Of a stretch of DNA of 18,846 bases, positions 1 through 8,311 are shown piece by piece (the stretch's first letter is position 1; every line of letters starts with the position of its first letter). Position numbers and translations under genes: made by a program. This DNA is from JAWLCG01 sp041687295 (lineage in GTDB: Bacteria > Planctomycetota > Phycisphaerae > SM23-33 > FEN-1343): assembly GCA_041687295.1 (NCBI GenBank), contig JAWLCG010000053.1:1-18846 (forward strand), given 5' to 3'. A model generated the notes under the pieces. The model worked only from the letters and a program-made list of their open reading frames with translations. It did no database searches and was not told the origin of the DNA.

Positions 1-1266
1 GGCGCGGGCCGGGCAGCGCGTCGAGGGGCTCGTGCCTTCACGCCGGTGGGCAAGGCCGCCCTGCAGGACTCCTACGGCGGCGACCAGGCCGGGCCGACCG
101 ACGACCTGCTGGCCGGGCGCGGGCTGTTCTACCTGACCGAGCAAGGCCGGCTCTGCCTGGACTGCACAGCCGGGCACTACCAGATGCTCTGGGGCTACAA
201 CGACCCGGCCCTGTGCGAGCTGGCCGCCCGCGCCGTCGAGGCCGGCATCGTCTGGGACAACCACTCCAACATCCCCCAGGCCCCGGTCAAGCTGCTGGCC
301 CATCGGCTGCTGGCCCTGGCCAACGCCCCCGGCGAGGCCGACCCGCTCGACACGGCCAACCTCGGCTGCTGCACCGGCTCGGTGGCCTGTGCGGCCGGCC
401 TGAAGATCCAGCTGACCTGCTACCACCGCCGCGCCCCCCAGGGTCCCCCGCCGGCCATCATCGTGATCGAGGGCAACTACCACGGCACCGACATGATCGC
501 CCAGCGGCTGCGCGGCATGTGGCCCCAGCACGTGCGCGACCTCGACGTCGTCGCCATCGAGCCCAACGACGGCGACGCCCTGCAGGGGGCGTTCGAACGC
601 TTCGGGCCGCGGGTGGCGGGATTCTGGGCCGAGCCGATCCTGATGAACCGCGAGGCGATTCCGCTCTCCGCCGAGTTCCTCCAGCTCGCCCGCCGGCTGT
701 GCGACGACGCCGGCGCCCTGCTGTGCATCGACGAGATCCAGACCGGCTTCTGGCAGCCCGAAGTGTTCATGAGCCGGGCCCTGGACGTTCGGCCCGACAT
801 CGTCATCTGCGGCAAGGGCATGACGGCCGGCTTCCACCCGCTGGCGGCCGTGCTGTTCAAGAGCCGCCACGACGTGCTCGCCCAGTACGACGCGATTAGC
901 ACCAACGGCTCGGCCGCGCTGCCCGCCCTGATCGCCCTGGCGTCGGTCGACCGCATCGTCGCCCAGGCCGACCGCATCGTCGCCGTCGGCGACCGCTTCG
1001 AGGCCGGCATGCACGCCCTGGCGGGTGAGTTCCCCGGGCTGCTCCGCGACGCGCGGGGGAAGCGGCACATGATGGGCCTGAAGTTCTGCCGCGTGCAGGA
1101 CGCCCTCGAGCTGCACCGCCGGGCCGTCGAGGCCGGCCTGTGGATCCGCGCCCACGCCTACCACGCCGGTCACAGCACCATCCTGACCAAGCTCGCCCTG
1201 CCCGCCGACGAGGCCGTCGTCGACCACGTCCTGGCCGCCCTGCGCGGGCTGCTGCGGGCGCTGTAG
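1..1266 (+). CDS. class-III PLP-dependent aminotransferase, 5' end cut by window edge
   Basis: Probable class-III (ornithine/GABA/glutamate-1-semialdehyde type) aminotransferase moving an amino group onto a keto or aldehyde substrate in the cytoplasm. Counting from the GTG at position 46, motifs are NYHG at 144-147, CIDEIQTGF with Asp229 and Glu230 that contact the cofactor, and GKGMTAGFHP with Lys257 as the predicted Schiff-base lysine. The usual TGSEA phosphate-binding motif reads TGSVA (110-114). The frame is open without a stop from base 1. GTG 46 is the only in-frame start seen and has no good ribosome binding site, so the true start probably lies outside the window; if GTG 46 is used the product is 406 aa. 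It ends in TAG. A repeat nest of about 320 bases separates it from the next gene, so co-transcription with the sugar operon is uncertain. Family is clear; substrate is unknown. Confidence 0.85.
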   Translation, partial: GAGRAARRGARAFTPVGKAALQDSYGGDQAGPTDDLLAGRGLFYLTEQGRLCLDCTAGHYQMLWGYNDPALCELAARAVEAGIVWDNHSNIPQAPVKLLAHRLLALANAPGEADPLDTANLGCCTGSVACAAGLKIQLTCYHRRAPQGPPPAIIVIEGNYHGTDMIAQRLRGMWPQHVRDLDVVAIEPNDGDALQGAFERFGPRVAGFWAEPILMNREAIPLSAEFLQLARRLCDDAGALLCIDEIQTGFWQPEVFMSRALDVRPDIVICGKGMTAGFHPLAAVLFKSRHDVLAQYDAISTNGSAALPALIALASVDRIVAQADRIVAVGDRFEAGMHALAGEFPGLLRDARGKRHMMGLKFCRVQDALELHRRAVEAGLWIRAHAYHAGHSTILTKLALPADEAVVDHVLAALRGLLRAL

Positions 1267-1590
1267 CGAAGACACAAAGCTTTCGCATGGAGACAAAGTG
1301 TATATAGCCCCGGGCTTGCCCGGGGACGAGGGCGGCCCCGGGTGCCCCGTGGACCCAGCGTGGCGCCAAGGAAGCGCGGTCCTCCGGTGGACCGCCCGCA
1401 CGAGACCCCCACGGATTGCGGTTCGCTGGCGCGAACCTCCATCCATGGGCTTGGAGAGATGCAGGCGCCGGGTGTGATGTCTTCTCGCCCCGCACCCCTG
1501 GACGCGCAGGGCCCCTTGGTGTACCACCGGTACACGAGGAACGGGCGCCCATCGAAAATCCGCAATCAAAACAAAACACCCGAGGTTCCC
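1267..1590 (+). repeat. intergenic repeat nest 1
   Basis: These 324 bases between the aminotransferase and the dehydrogenase hold no credible gene. In order: a purine-rich stretch starting cgaagacacaaag; the dispersed CCCCGGGC palindrome (1301-1325); a block shared with the region before the 8513 gene (cgagacccccacggattg at 1401-1418 and a near copy of atccatgggcttggaga at 1441-1457); a nested hairpin with 7-bp arms ggttcgc/gcgaacc (about 1420-1437); a hairpin with 7-bp arms gtgtacc/ggtacac (1519-1535); and an A-rich tail near 1553-1578 resembling the tails before 7061 and 15931. No transposase and no clear terminator or promoter are seen. Confidence 0.7.
1301..1325 (+). repeat. dispersed CCCCGGGC palindrome, copy 1
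   Basis: Tatatag is followed by ccccgggcttgcccgggg, a perfect 8-bp inverted repeat around tt that can also be read as a 7-bp stem with a CTTG loop. Six copies occur in the window. This copy lacks the tcttcg that follows copies 2, 3 and 4. No T-run follows, so it is not a classical terminator. Confidence 0.9.
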
Positions 1591-2745
1591 ATGGCGGATT
1601 CGGATCGCACATACGGCGTCGGCGTGATCGGCTTCGGCTTCATGGGCCGGACGCACACCTATGCGCACCGGACGATTCCCTTCCACTACAGCCCCCCGCC
1701 GCTGCGGACGGTGCTGCGGGCGGTCTGCAGCTCCACGCCGGAGCGGGCGGCCCGGGCCCAGGCGACGGGCGGCTTCGAGCGGGCGACGACGGACATGCGG
1801 GCGCTGATCGAGGCCGACGACGTCGACATCGTCCACATCTGCACGCCCAACGCGCTGCACATGGAGGCCCTTGGGCTGGCCCTGGCGGCGGGCAAGCACG
1901 TGTACGTCGACAAGCCCGTCACCGCCAGCCTGGCCGAGGCCGACGAGCTGGCGGCCCTGCTGCGAACCTACCGCGGCACGGCCCAGGTGGCGCTGCAGTA
2001 CCGGTTCTTCCCGGCCACGCTGCGGGCCAGGCAGCTGATCGAGGAGGGCTTCGTCGGCCCGGTCACGCAGTTCCGGGCAGCCTACCTGCACAGCGGCAGC
2101 GTGGACCCGCAAAAGGCCGTCAACTGGAAGAGCACGGCCGCCGCCGGCGGCGGGGTGATCCGCGACCTCGGCGCCCACGTGCTGGACCTGCTGGCCTGGC
2201 TGCTGGGCCCGCTGTCGGCCGGCTGCTGTGCGGGGCGGATCTGGTCGCCGCACCGGCCCAGCCTGGACCGGCCCGGCGAGACGATGGCCGTGGACACCGA
2301 GGAGTCAGCCGCCATGCTGCTGCGGTCGGCCGACGGGGCGATCGGCACCGTCGAGCTCAGCAAGATCGCCACCGGCACCGAAGACGAGCTGCGTTTCGAG
2401 ATCCACGGCCAGCACGGCGCGATCCGCTTCAACCTGATGCAGCCGAACTACCTGGAGGTCTTCGACGAGCGACGGCCCGACGGGGCCCTGGGCGGCGAGC
2501 GGGGCTGGCAGCGCCTCGCCTGCGTGCAGCGCTACCCCGCCCCGGGCGGGGCCTTCCCGGGGCCCAAGTTCACCCTCGGCTGGCTGCGAGGCCACGTGCA
2601 CGCCCTGTGGGCGTTCCTCGACGCCGTCGCCGCCGGGCGACCGGCGAGTCCCTCGCTGAGCGAAGGCCTCCACCTGCAGCGCGTGCTGGAGGCCCTGCGC
2701 GACAGTGCCGCCACCAGCCGCTGGACCGACCTGCCCCAACCCTGA
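1591..2745 (+). CDS. Gfo/Idh/MocA-family oxidoreductase
   Basis: NAD(P)-dependent dehydrogenase, 384 aa, a usual length for the family, which commonly oxidises sugars, inositols or their derivatives. The N-terminal Rossmann fold carries GFGFMG at residues 14-19. The EKP-type motif appears as VDKPV (Lys108), keeping the catalytic lysine. The central GGGVIRDLGAHVLDL region gives the conserved Asp192 and His196 of the active site. ATG 1591 is chosen because the glycine motif follows at the normal distance and cgagg (1581-1585) sits 5 bases upstream. The longer frame from 1342 is repeat sequence. It is the first gene of a tight operon: the next GTG starts 17 bases after its stop. Product and substrate cannot be fixed. 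It might produce a lactone for the hydrolase at 5614, which is inference. Confidence 0.9.
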   Translation: MADSDRTYGVGVIGFGFMGRTHTYAHRTIPFHYSPPPLRTVLRAVCSSTPERAARAQATGGFERATTDMRALIEADDVDIVHICTPNALHMEALGLALAAGKHVYVDKPVTASLAEADELAALLRTYRGTAQVALQYRFFPATLRARQLIEEGFVGPVTQFRAAYLHSGSVDPQKAVNWKSTAAAGGGVIRDLGAHVLDLLAWLLGPLSAGCCAGRIWSPHRPSLDRPGETMAVDTEESAAMLLRSADGAIGTVELSKIATGTEDELRFEIHGQHGAIRFNLMQPNYLEVFDERRPDGALGGERGWQRLACVQRYPAPGGAFPGPKFTLGWLRGHVHALWAFLDAVAAGRPASPSLSEGLHLQRVLEALRDSAATSRWTDLPQP

Positions 2746-2750
2746 CCCGA

Positions 2751-2756
2751 AAGGAG
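2751..2756 (+). promoter_or_regulatory. ribosome binding site for the 2763 isomerase-like gene
   Basis: Aaggag lies 6 bases before GTG 2763. It decides the start, because the same frame is open far upstream through the preceding gene in an alternative frame. Confidence 0.8.
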
Positions 2757-2762
2757 CCCGCC

Positions 2763-4163
2763 GTGGACAAGCCGCGCATCGGCCTGCTGGGCCTGACGCT
2801 GGAGTTCTACCAGACCCGCGCGCCGCACCTCAAGGCCAGCCGCGAGGCCTTCGTCCGCCAACGGCTGATGCCCGCCCTGGCCGGCGTCGCCGACGTCCGC
2901 TTCGACGGGGCCGTCTACACCCGCCAGACCGTCGAGGCCGCCCTGGACGCCATGGCCGCCGACGGCGTCGACGCCGTCTGCGTGGTCCTGCTGAGCTACT
3001 CGCCCAGCCTGATCTCCGCGCCGGCCCTGGCCCGGGGCGCACTGCCCGTGGTGGTCTGGAACACGCAGGAGCTCCGCGCCGTCACCGAGTCTTACAGCAG
3101 CGACGACCTGATCGCCAACCACGGCGTCCACGGCACGCACGACCTGTGCAACGTGCTCAACCGCGCGGGGCGGGCCTTCGGCTACGTCACGGGGCACCCC
3201 GACGACGGCGAGGCCATCGCCGAGCTGGGCGAGTTCTTCCAGGCCGCCCGGGCCGTGCGTCGGCTGCGGCGGGCGCGGCTGGGGCTGCTGGGCTACCCCT
3301 TCCCCGGCATGGGCGACTTCGGCCTGGACACGACGCACCTGGCCACGACGCTGGGCTGCGCGTGGACGCAGCTGCCGCTGGCGGACTACCTCGACCGCTG
3401 CCGAACCGCCCCCGCCGGGGAGGTCGAACAGCTGGCGGGGGAGTACCGATCGGCCTACGCCGTCGCCGACGACGTGGCGCCCGCCGACCTGGCCGCGGCC
3501 GCCCGGGCCGAGATCGCCCTGCGCGGCCTGGTGCAGCAGCACCGCCTGGACGCCCTGAGCTACCAGTTCCTGGCCTTCGGGGAGGACGGGCGGGCCGAGA
3601 CGCTGCCCTTCGTCGCCGCCAGCCGACTGCTGGCCGAGGGGGTCGGCTTCGGCGGCGAGGGCGACCTGGTCTCGGCGGCGGGCTCGGCCCTGCTGGGCTG
3701 GCTGGCTGAGCCGGCGAGCTTCTCGGAGATCTTCACCATCGACTTCGCCGGCAACGCCGTCCTGCTGAGCCACATGGGCGAGGCCAACGTCGCCATGGCC
3801 CGGCGCGATCGGCCCGTGCCGCTGCTCCGCCGTCAGTCGCTCGTGCCCATCACCGGCGAGCAGCTGGTCCTGCAGGTGACCTTCGAGCCGGGAGAGGCCA
3901 CGCTGACGGCCCTGACGCTGGGCCCCGGCGGGCGGTGGCGGATCCTGGCGGCCCCGATCACCTTCGAGGACTTCGGCCCCCTGCCCCAGCTGCCCGTGCC
4001 GCACAGCAAGGCCCGGCCCGTCGGCGACGTGCGAACCTTCCTGACCAACTACGCCCGCGCGGGCGGCCCGCACCACCTGGCCGTCTGCGTCGGCGACGCC
4101 CGGGCCCGGCTCCGCACCGCCGCCGCGCTGCTGGGGGCCGACTACGTGGAGATCGAGTCATGA
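2763..4163 (+). CDS. L-arabinose/L-fucose isomerase-like protein
   Basis: Predicted aldose-ketose isomerase of the L-fucose/L-arabinose isomerase superfamily, 466 aa, cytoplasmic and probably metal-dependent. The N-terminal half has the Rossmann-like start RIGLLGLTLEFY and the segment VVWNTQEL (97-104). The C-terminal half carries GGEGD (297-301), FSEIFTIDF (320-328), SHMGEAN (336-342) and a late GGPHHLAV, matching the positions where acidic and histidine metal or substrate ligands lie in the family. Start GTG 2763 is supported by aaggag. Its last bases overlap the kinase by ATGA, so the two are probably translationally coupled. An isomerase followed by a sugar kinase is the classic pentose/deoxyhexose arrangement (ketose, then phosphoketose). 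Which sugar is used is not visible. Confidence 0.85.
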   Translation: MDKPRIGLLGLTLEFYQTRAPHLKASREAFVRQRLMPALAGVADVRFDGAVYTRQTVEAALDAMAADGVDAVCVVLLSYSPSLISAPALARGALPVVVWNTQELRAVTESYSSDDLIANHGVHGTHDLCNVLNRAGRAFGYVTGHPDDGEAIAELGEFFQAARAVRRLRRARLGLLGYPFPGMGDFGLDTTHLATTLGCAWTQLPLADYLDRCRTAPAGEVEQLAGEYRSAYAVADDVAPADLAAAARAEIALRGLVQQHRLDALSYQFLAFGEDGRAETLPFVAASRLLAEGVGFGGEGDLVSAAGSALLGWLAEPASFSEIFTIDFAGNAVLLSHMGEANVAMARRDRPVPLLRRQSLVPITGEQLVLQVTFEPGEATLTALTLGPGGRWRILAAPITFEDFGPLPQLPVPHSKARPVGDVRTFLTNYARAGGPHHLAVCVGDARARLRTAAALLGADYVEIES

Positions 4164-5617
4164 TCGTCGGCCTGGACCTGGGCACCACGAACGTCAAGGC
4201 CGTCCTCGTCGCGCCCGACGGACGCGTCGTCGCCCGCTGCGGCGTGCCGGTCGCCCTGGTGCACGGCGAGGGCGGGCGCGTCGAGCAGGACGCCGAGGCG
4301 GTCTTCCAGGCCGCCTGCGAGGCCATCCGCGGCCTGGCCCCCACCGGGCGGCTCGGCGCGGTGCGGGCCCTGGGCATCTCCAGCCAGGGCGGGGCGCTGC
4401 AGATCCTCGACGGCGCCGATCGGCCCGTCGGCCTGGCCGTCAGCTGGCTGGACGGGCGCGCCCGCGCGCACCACGCCCGCCTCTCGGCCGAGTATGGCCC
4501 CGAACGCCTGGCCGAGCTCACCGGCCATCCGCGCAGCACGATGGCCCTGGGCCAGCTGCTGCGCCTGCGCGAGCAAGACCCGGCGATGCTGGACGAGCCC
4601 CACCGCATCGCCTTTCTGGGCGACGTGGTGGTCGGACGGCTGTGCGGGCGGCGGGCGCACGACGCGACCTCGCTGAGCTGCGCGGTGCTGTACAACCCCG
4701 CCACCGACGCCGCCGAGGCGAGCCTGCTGGAACGCCTGGGCCTCAGGGCCGACCAGCTGCCGCCGCTGCTGGGCCCGCGCGAGCCGGCCGGCGGACTCTC
4801 CGACGCCGCCGCCGAGGCGACGGGTCTGCCCGCGGGCATCCCTGTGTCAGCGGCCGTGCATGACCAGTACGCGGCCGCTCTGGCCGTCGGGGCCATCGCC
4901 GACGGCGACGTGATGTTCGGCGCGGGCACGGCCTGGGTGCTGCTGGCGGTCTCGGCCGATCGGCCCGGGCCGGCCGGCGGGGTGGGCTTCGTCTGCCGCC
5001 ACCTGGCCGAGGGGCGATGGGGACAGATCCTCTCGCTGGTCAACGGCGGATCGGCCCTGGACTGGGCGATCCGCCTGACGGGCCTGACCGATGCCGGCGG
5101 CGAGCGGCTCGACGCCCTGCTGGCCGAGGCCGGGCCCGGCAGCGGCGGCCTGCGGTGCGGGCCCTGGCTGTCGGAGGCCTCGCCGGCGCACCTGCCGCTG
5201 GGCGTGGCCGGGCGACTGACGGGCGTGCGCCTCCACCACGGGCCGGCCCAACTGCTGCGGGCAGTGGTCGAGGGGCTCACAATGGAGCTCACGCGCCACC
5301 TGCGCCTGCTGGAGCGGGCGGGCTCTCGGCCGCGTCGGCTGGTGATGGGCGGCTCGGCCGCCGCCAGCCGCGTCACCCCCGCCATCGTCGCCGACGTCAC
5401 CGGCCTGCCCGTCGCCTGCGGGGCCGAGTCGGCCGCCAGCGCCCTGGGCGCCGCGATCCTCGCCCGCGGCCTGCTCGAGCCCGAGACCCCGCTGGCCGAG
5501 CTGTCCGCCCGGATGGCCAGCCCCGCCCGCACCGTCGAGCCGGGGCCGGATCGGCCAACCTACGCCGCCCTGTTCGACGAGTACCTCGCCGCCCTGCCCA
5601 CGGAGGCCCAGCCATGA
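4160..5617 (+). CDS. FGGY-family carbohydrate kinase
   Basis: ATP-dependent sugar kinase of the FGGY family (xylulokinase, ribulokinase, rhamnulokinase group), 485 aa, near normal length. It starts with the phosphate-1 motif GLDLGTTNVKAV (4-15). GISSQGG lies at 72-78 and SWLDGRA at 95-101. The catalytic aspartate is predicted as Asp235 in AAVHDQY. FGAGTAW (253-259) and VMGGSAAAS (395-403) are the C-terminal nucleotide-binding motifs, followed by the family ending AESAASALGAAILA. ATG 4160 overlaps the isomerase stop by 4 bases, with ggag at 4148-4151. It probably phosphorylates the ketose made by the 2763 product. Family is secure; substrate is not. Confidence 0.9.
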   Translation: MIVGLDLGTTNVKAVLVAPDGRVVARCGVPVALVHGEGGRVEQDAEAVFQAACEAIRGLAPTGRLGAVRALGISSQGGALQILDGADRPVGLAVSWLDGRARAHHARLSAEYGPERLAELTGHPRSTMALGQLLRLREQDPAMLDEPHRIAFLGDVVVGRLCGRRAHDATSLSCAVLYNPATDAAEASLLERLGLRADQLPPLLGPREPAGGLSDAAAEATGLPAGIPVSAAVHDQYAAALAVGAIADGDVMFGAGTAWVLLAVSADRPGPAGGVGFVCRHLAEGRWGQILSLVNGGSALDWAIRLTGLTDAGGERLDALLAEAGPGSGGLRCGPWLSEASPAHLPLGVAGRLTGVRLHHGPAQLLRAVVEGLTMELTRHLRLLERAGSRPRRLVMGGSAAASRVTPAIVADVTGLPVACGAESAASALGAAILARGLLEPETPLAELSARMASPARTVEPGPDRPTYAALFDEYLAALPTEAQP

Positions 5618-6672
5618 CCGAGATCCCCCTGCACCACGTCTGGAGTTACACCGACGTCGACCTCCGCTTCTGGGCCGAGCACCTGGCCGACTGGCTGCCG
5701 CAGCGGCTCATCGACGCCCACACGCACGTGACGAACCCCGCCGCCCGCCTGCGCCCCATGACCGAGGCCCGTCGCCGCCAGTACTGGGTGTCCGAGGTCA
5801 ACGAGCCCATTCCCGCCGACCAGGCGAAGCACTGCTACGACACCGTCCTGCCCGGCCGGCAGCTGACCGCCGTCGCCATGGGCTCGCCCGACCTCGACTA
5901 CGACCTCGAGGCCGTCAACGAGTACGTCCGCACCGAGACGCAGCGGCTCGGCTGGCACGCCCTGGCGCTGCTGCGCCCGCAGTGGTCGGCCCAACGCGTC
6001 GAGCAGGAGCTGGCCAAGCCCGGCGTGATTGGCCTGAAGCCCTACTACTCGCTCATCGGCGCCAGCGCCGAGACCCGCGACAAGCACATCGAGGCGAGCA
6101 TCTTCGAGTTTCTGCCCGAGGCTGTCCTGGAGGTCGCCAACGCCCGGCGGGCGTGGATCACACTGCACGTGCCCAGGGCCGACCGCCTGGGCCATCCCGA
6201 CAACATCCGCGAGGTCCAGGCCATCCGCCGCCGCTGGCCCGACATCGTCCTGGTCATCGCCCACTTCGGGCGCAGCTACACCGAGCCGCACGCCCGCGAG
6301 GGCCTGGCCCCGCTGATCGAGGACGCAGGGCTCGTCTTCGACAACTCGGCCGTGCTCAACCCGGCCGTGCACAGACTCGCCCTGGAGTGGCTGGGCCCCC
6401 GGCGGGTCCTCTGGGGCACGGACAACCCCATCTTCTACATGCGAGGCCGGCGGCAGTGGCAGGGGCGCACCTACATCAACCGCACGAGCCACCCCTTCCA
6501 CTTCAACACCAACCGCGAGGCCCCCGAGATCGAGGCCAACTACACCCTGATGATGTACGAGGCCCTCAAGGCCCTCAAAGACGCCTGCACCGACCTGGGC
6601 CTGACCCGGAGCGACATCGAGGCCATCTTCCACGACAACGCCGCCCGCCTCATCGCCACCGCCAGCGCGTAG
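5614..6672 (+). CDS. Amidohydrolase_2-type metal-dependent TIM-barrel hydrolase
   Basis: Predicted metal-dependent TIM-barrel hydrolase, 352 aa, of the Amidohydrolase_2 family, whose members include sugar-acid lactonases and decarboxylases. Metal-ligand motifs are DAHTHV (His36, His38), a possible lysine in GLKPYY (142), WITLHV (His185), VIAHFG (His217) and WGTDNP (Asp270), in the family order. There is no signal peptide. ATG 5614 overlaps the kinase stop by ATGA, with ggagg (5602-5606) 7 bases upstream, so this is the last gene of the 1591-6672 operon. Beside a Gfo/Idh/MocA dehydrogenase a lactonase role is attractive, but a decarboxylase or another hydrolase is possible. A repeat nest starts immediately after its TAG. 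Confidence 0.82.
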   Translation: MTEIPLHHVWSYTDVDLRFWAEHLADWLPQRLIDAHTHVTNPAARLRPMTEARRRQYWVSEVNEPIPADQAKHCYDTVLPGRQLTAVAMGSPDLDYDLEAVNEYVRTETQRLGWHALALLRPQWSAQRVEQELAKPGVIGLKPYYSLIGASAETRDKHIEASIFEFLPEAVLEVANARRAWITLHVPRADRLGHPDNIREVQAIRRRWPDIVLVIAHFGRSYTEPHAREGLAPLIEDAGLVFDNSAVLNPAVHRLALEWLGPRRVLWGTDNPIFYMRGRRQWQGRTYINRTSHPFHFNTNREAPEIEANYTLMMYEALKALKDACTDLGLTRSDIEAIFHDNAARLIATASA

Positions 6673-6707
6673 TCGGTATATAGCCCCGGGCTTGCCCGGG
6701 GTCTTCG
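6673..6707 (+). repeat. dispersed CCCCGGGC palindrome, copy 2 (full 35 bp)
   Basis: The full unit runs from tcggtatata through the ccccgggcttgcccgggg hairpin to tcttcg. By eye it is identical over 35 bases to 15770-15804 and is the exact reverse complement of 16473-16507, which lies inside a gene. It begins at the base after the amidohydrolase stop codon. Confidence 0.92.
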
Positions 6708-6835
6708 AAGACGAAGATGGGCCACAGAGGCACAGAGGGCACAGAGAAAAGACCCAGAGGGTTAAGAGTTTTCGAGCAAGAACAAAGTTACCGGGTGCCG
6801 TGGCTACGGCGTTTGTAGCCACGTCTTTCGCGGCC
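6706..6835 (+). repeat. direct repeat block, copy A
   Basis: About 130 bases starting cgaagacgaagatgggcc, then an acagag-rich purine stretch, a gttaagagtt segment and the hairpin gtggctac/gtagccac (about 6800-6822), ending cgcggcc. It is nearly identical to 6887-7008 apart from small indels in the acagag-rich part. Its hairpin also occurs in reverse orientation at 11505-11534. Confidence 0.88.
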
Positions 6836-6886
6836 AGCGCAGGACCAGGCACGTAGGCCGGGTCGAGCGTCCGCGAGGCCCGGCAC

Positions 6887-7008
6887 CGAAGACGAAGATG
6901 GGCCACAGAGGACACAGAGAAAAGACCCAGAGAGTTAAGAGTTTCAGAGGAAGAACAAAGTTACCGGGTGCCGTGGCTACGGCGTTTGTAGCCACGTCTT
7001 TCGCGGCC
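6887..7008 (+). repeat. direct repeat block, copy B
   Basis: Second copy of the block at 6706-6835, in the same orientation and about 8 bases shorter because of indels in the acagag-rich part. The gtggctac/gtagccac hairpin and the flanking accgggtgcc and cgtctttcgcggcc are unchanged. A shorter diverged relative begins at 8207. Confidence 0.88.
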
Positions 7009-7060
7009 CTGAGACAACGGTCCCCCCAATCTAAAATCCGAAATCGAAAATCAAAAAACC

Positions 7061-8182
7061 ATGCACCCTTCCGCCCAACTCGCGTACGACACGATCCTCC
7101 AGGAGCCGACCCGCGGCATCGCCACGCGGGGCGTGTTCATCATGGAGCACGACTTCCTGGACGACCTGGCCGGCGTGCCCCGCGGGACCTACCGCCAGCG
7201 GCCTGAGGAGGTGTACCTCGCGGCTGAGCGGGCCATCGGCGTGTGCCTGATGGACCAGTTCATCCCGCGCAACCCGCTGACGATGGGGCCCAAGGGCTAT
7301 GACGCTGGCACGACCCGCTCGGCCACCACGGGCGCCGAGCACATCGTGCTCGACGGCGTGACGATCGACTCGCCCGAGGCCGTCGTCGAGCACCTCGAGC
7401 GCTTCGTCTTTCCCGCCCTGCAGCGGCAGGCGACGGAGTTCGACGCCCAGGCCCGCTCGGCCGAGGTGCTGGCCAACGAGCGGCGGCTCCAGGAGCTGAT
7501 CGGCCCGACGATCCTCAAGACCGGCTACGGCTTCGTGCAGTTCCCGTCGCTGGCGTACTTCCGCTACGGCTACGAGAACTACTTCATGGCCTACGCGCTG
7601 TACCCGGAGGTGATGGAGCGTCACTTCAGCCTCCAGGCCGACCTGGCTGAGCGGAACAACCGGGCCGTCGCCACGCTCTACGCCGACGGCCTGCTGCCGC
7701 CGCTGTACCGGCTCGACCACGACATGGCCGATGGCCGCGGGACGCTCGTGAGCCTCGACTCGCTCAAGAAGCTCTGGCTGGGCCACTTCGCCCGCAGCCT
7801 GGCGCCGCTGCTGGAGACGCCGGTGAGGCTGATCTGGCACTGCGACGGCAACCTGATGGGCCTGCTGCCGCTGCTGGTCGAGTGCGGCGTGTCGGGCTTC
7901 CAGGGCTTCCAGTACGAGCACGGCATGGACTACCCGGCCATCTGCCGCCTGCGCGACCGGCAGGGCCGAGAGCCCATCATCCAGGCCGGCGTATCGGTCA
8001 CGACGACGCTGCCGCACGGTTCGCCCGACGACGTGCGGGCCGAGCTGCGCCGCCTCGTCGAGTTCGGCCCCAGTCGCGGGCTGTTCCTGGGCACCAGCAG
8101 CTCCATGACGCCCGGCGTGCCCCGGGCCAACCTCGACGCCCTCATCGAGGGCCTCCGCTACTACCGCGAGCATGGCCGGTAG
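7061..8182 (+). CDS. uroporphyrinogen decarboxylase (URO-D) family protein
   Basis: Member of the URO-D/MtaA-CmuA superfamily, 373 aa. In this superfamily some proteins decarboxylate uroporphyrinogen III and many others are methyltransferase-like proteins of cobamide or C1 chemistry. Evidence is the TIM-barrel C-terminal half with HCDGNLMGLLPLLVECGV (a H-x-DG-N motif), QAGVSVTTTLPHGSPDDV, and the end segment FLGTSSSMTPGVPRANL, a diverged form of the family 'S.H.I....P.EN' motif. The N-terminus lacks the heme-enzyme pattern PVWxMRQAGR, so true HemE activity is unlikely. ATG 7061 directly follows an A-rich repeat tail and has no visible ribosome binding site. Met28 (about 7142) is a possible but less likely start. 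It stands alone between two repeat nests. Substrate unknown. Confidence 0.82.
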   Translation: MHPSAQLAYDTILQEPTRGIATRGVFIMEHDFLDDLAGVPRGTYRQRPEEVYLAAERAIGVCLMDQFIPRNPLTMGPKGYDAGTTRSATTGAEHIVLDGVTIDSPEAVVEHLERFVFPALQRQATEFDAQARSAEVLANERRLQELIGPTILKTGYGFVQFPSLAYFRYGYENYFMAYALYPEVMERHFSLQADLAERNNRAVATLYADGLLPPLYRLDHDMADGRGTLVSLDSLKKLWLGHFARSLAPLLETPVRLIWHCDGNLMGLLPLLVECGVSGFQGFQYEHGMDYPAICRLRDRQGREPIIQAGVSVTTTLPHGSPDDVRAELRRLVEFGPSRGLFLGTSSSMTPGVPRANLDALIEGLRYYREHGR

Positions 8183-8280
8183 GGCGGACCCTGGCCCGCC
8201 GTCTTCGAAGACCGAAGATGGGCCACAGAGGCGCAGAGGACACAGAGAAAGACACAGAGCTTTCGGATAGAGACAGAGCG

Positions 8281-8311
8281 TATATAGCCCCGGGCTTGCC
8301 CGGGGTCTTCG
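8281..8311 (+). repeat. dispersed CCCCGGGC palindrome, copy 3
   Basis: Tatatag, then ccccgggcttgcccgggg, then tcttcg. It is preceded by gatagagacagagcg, much as copy 1 is preceded by catggagacaaagtg, which suggests a larger composite unit in these two places. Confidence 0.9.

Larger units (their letters stand above)
6673..7060 (+). repeat. intergenic repeat nest 2
   Basis: These 388 bases between the amidohydrolase and the URO-D gene consist almost wholly of repeats: the CCCCGGGC palindrome (6673-6707), two direct copies of an approximately 125-base block (6706-6835 and 6887-7008), a short linker with gtaggccgggtcgagcg, and an A-rich tail (7027-7060) running directly into the next ATG. Short frames here are repeat-derived. 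I see no promoter or terminator I would defend. Confidence 0.75.

Noticed and set aside
1342..1590. Upstream extension of the first Gfo/Idh/MocA gene
   Set aside because: The extension is made of repeats shared with 8385-8420, and the Rossmann motif sits at normal distance from ATG 1591.
6677..6701. CCCCGGGC palindromes as rho-independent terminators
   Set aside because: None is followed by a T-run, copies occur before and inside genes as well as after them, and the loop and stem are fixed in sequence as in a dispersed repeat.
7061..8182. True uroporphyrinogen decarboxylase (HemE)
   Set aside because: The N-terminal substrate motif of HemE is missing and no other heme genes are nearby; it is better kept as a URO-D-superfamily protein.
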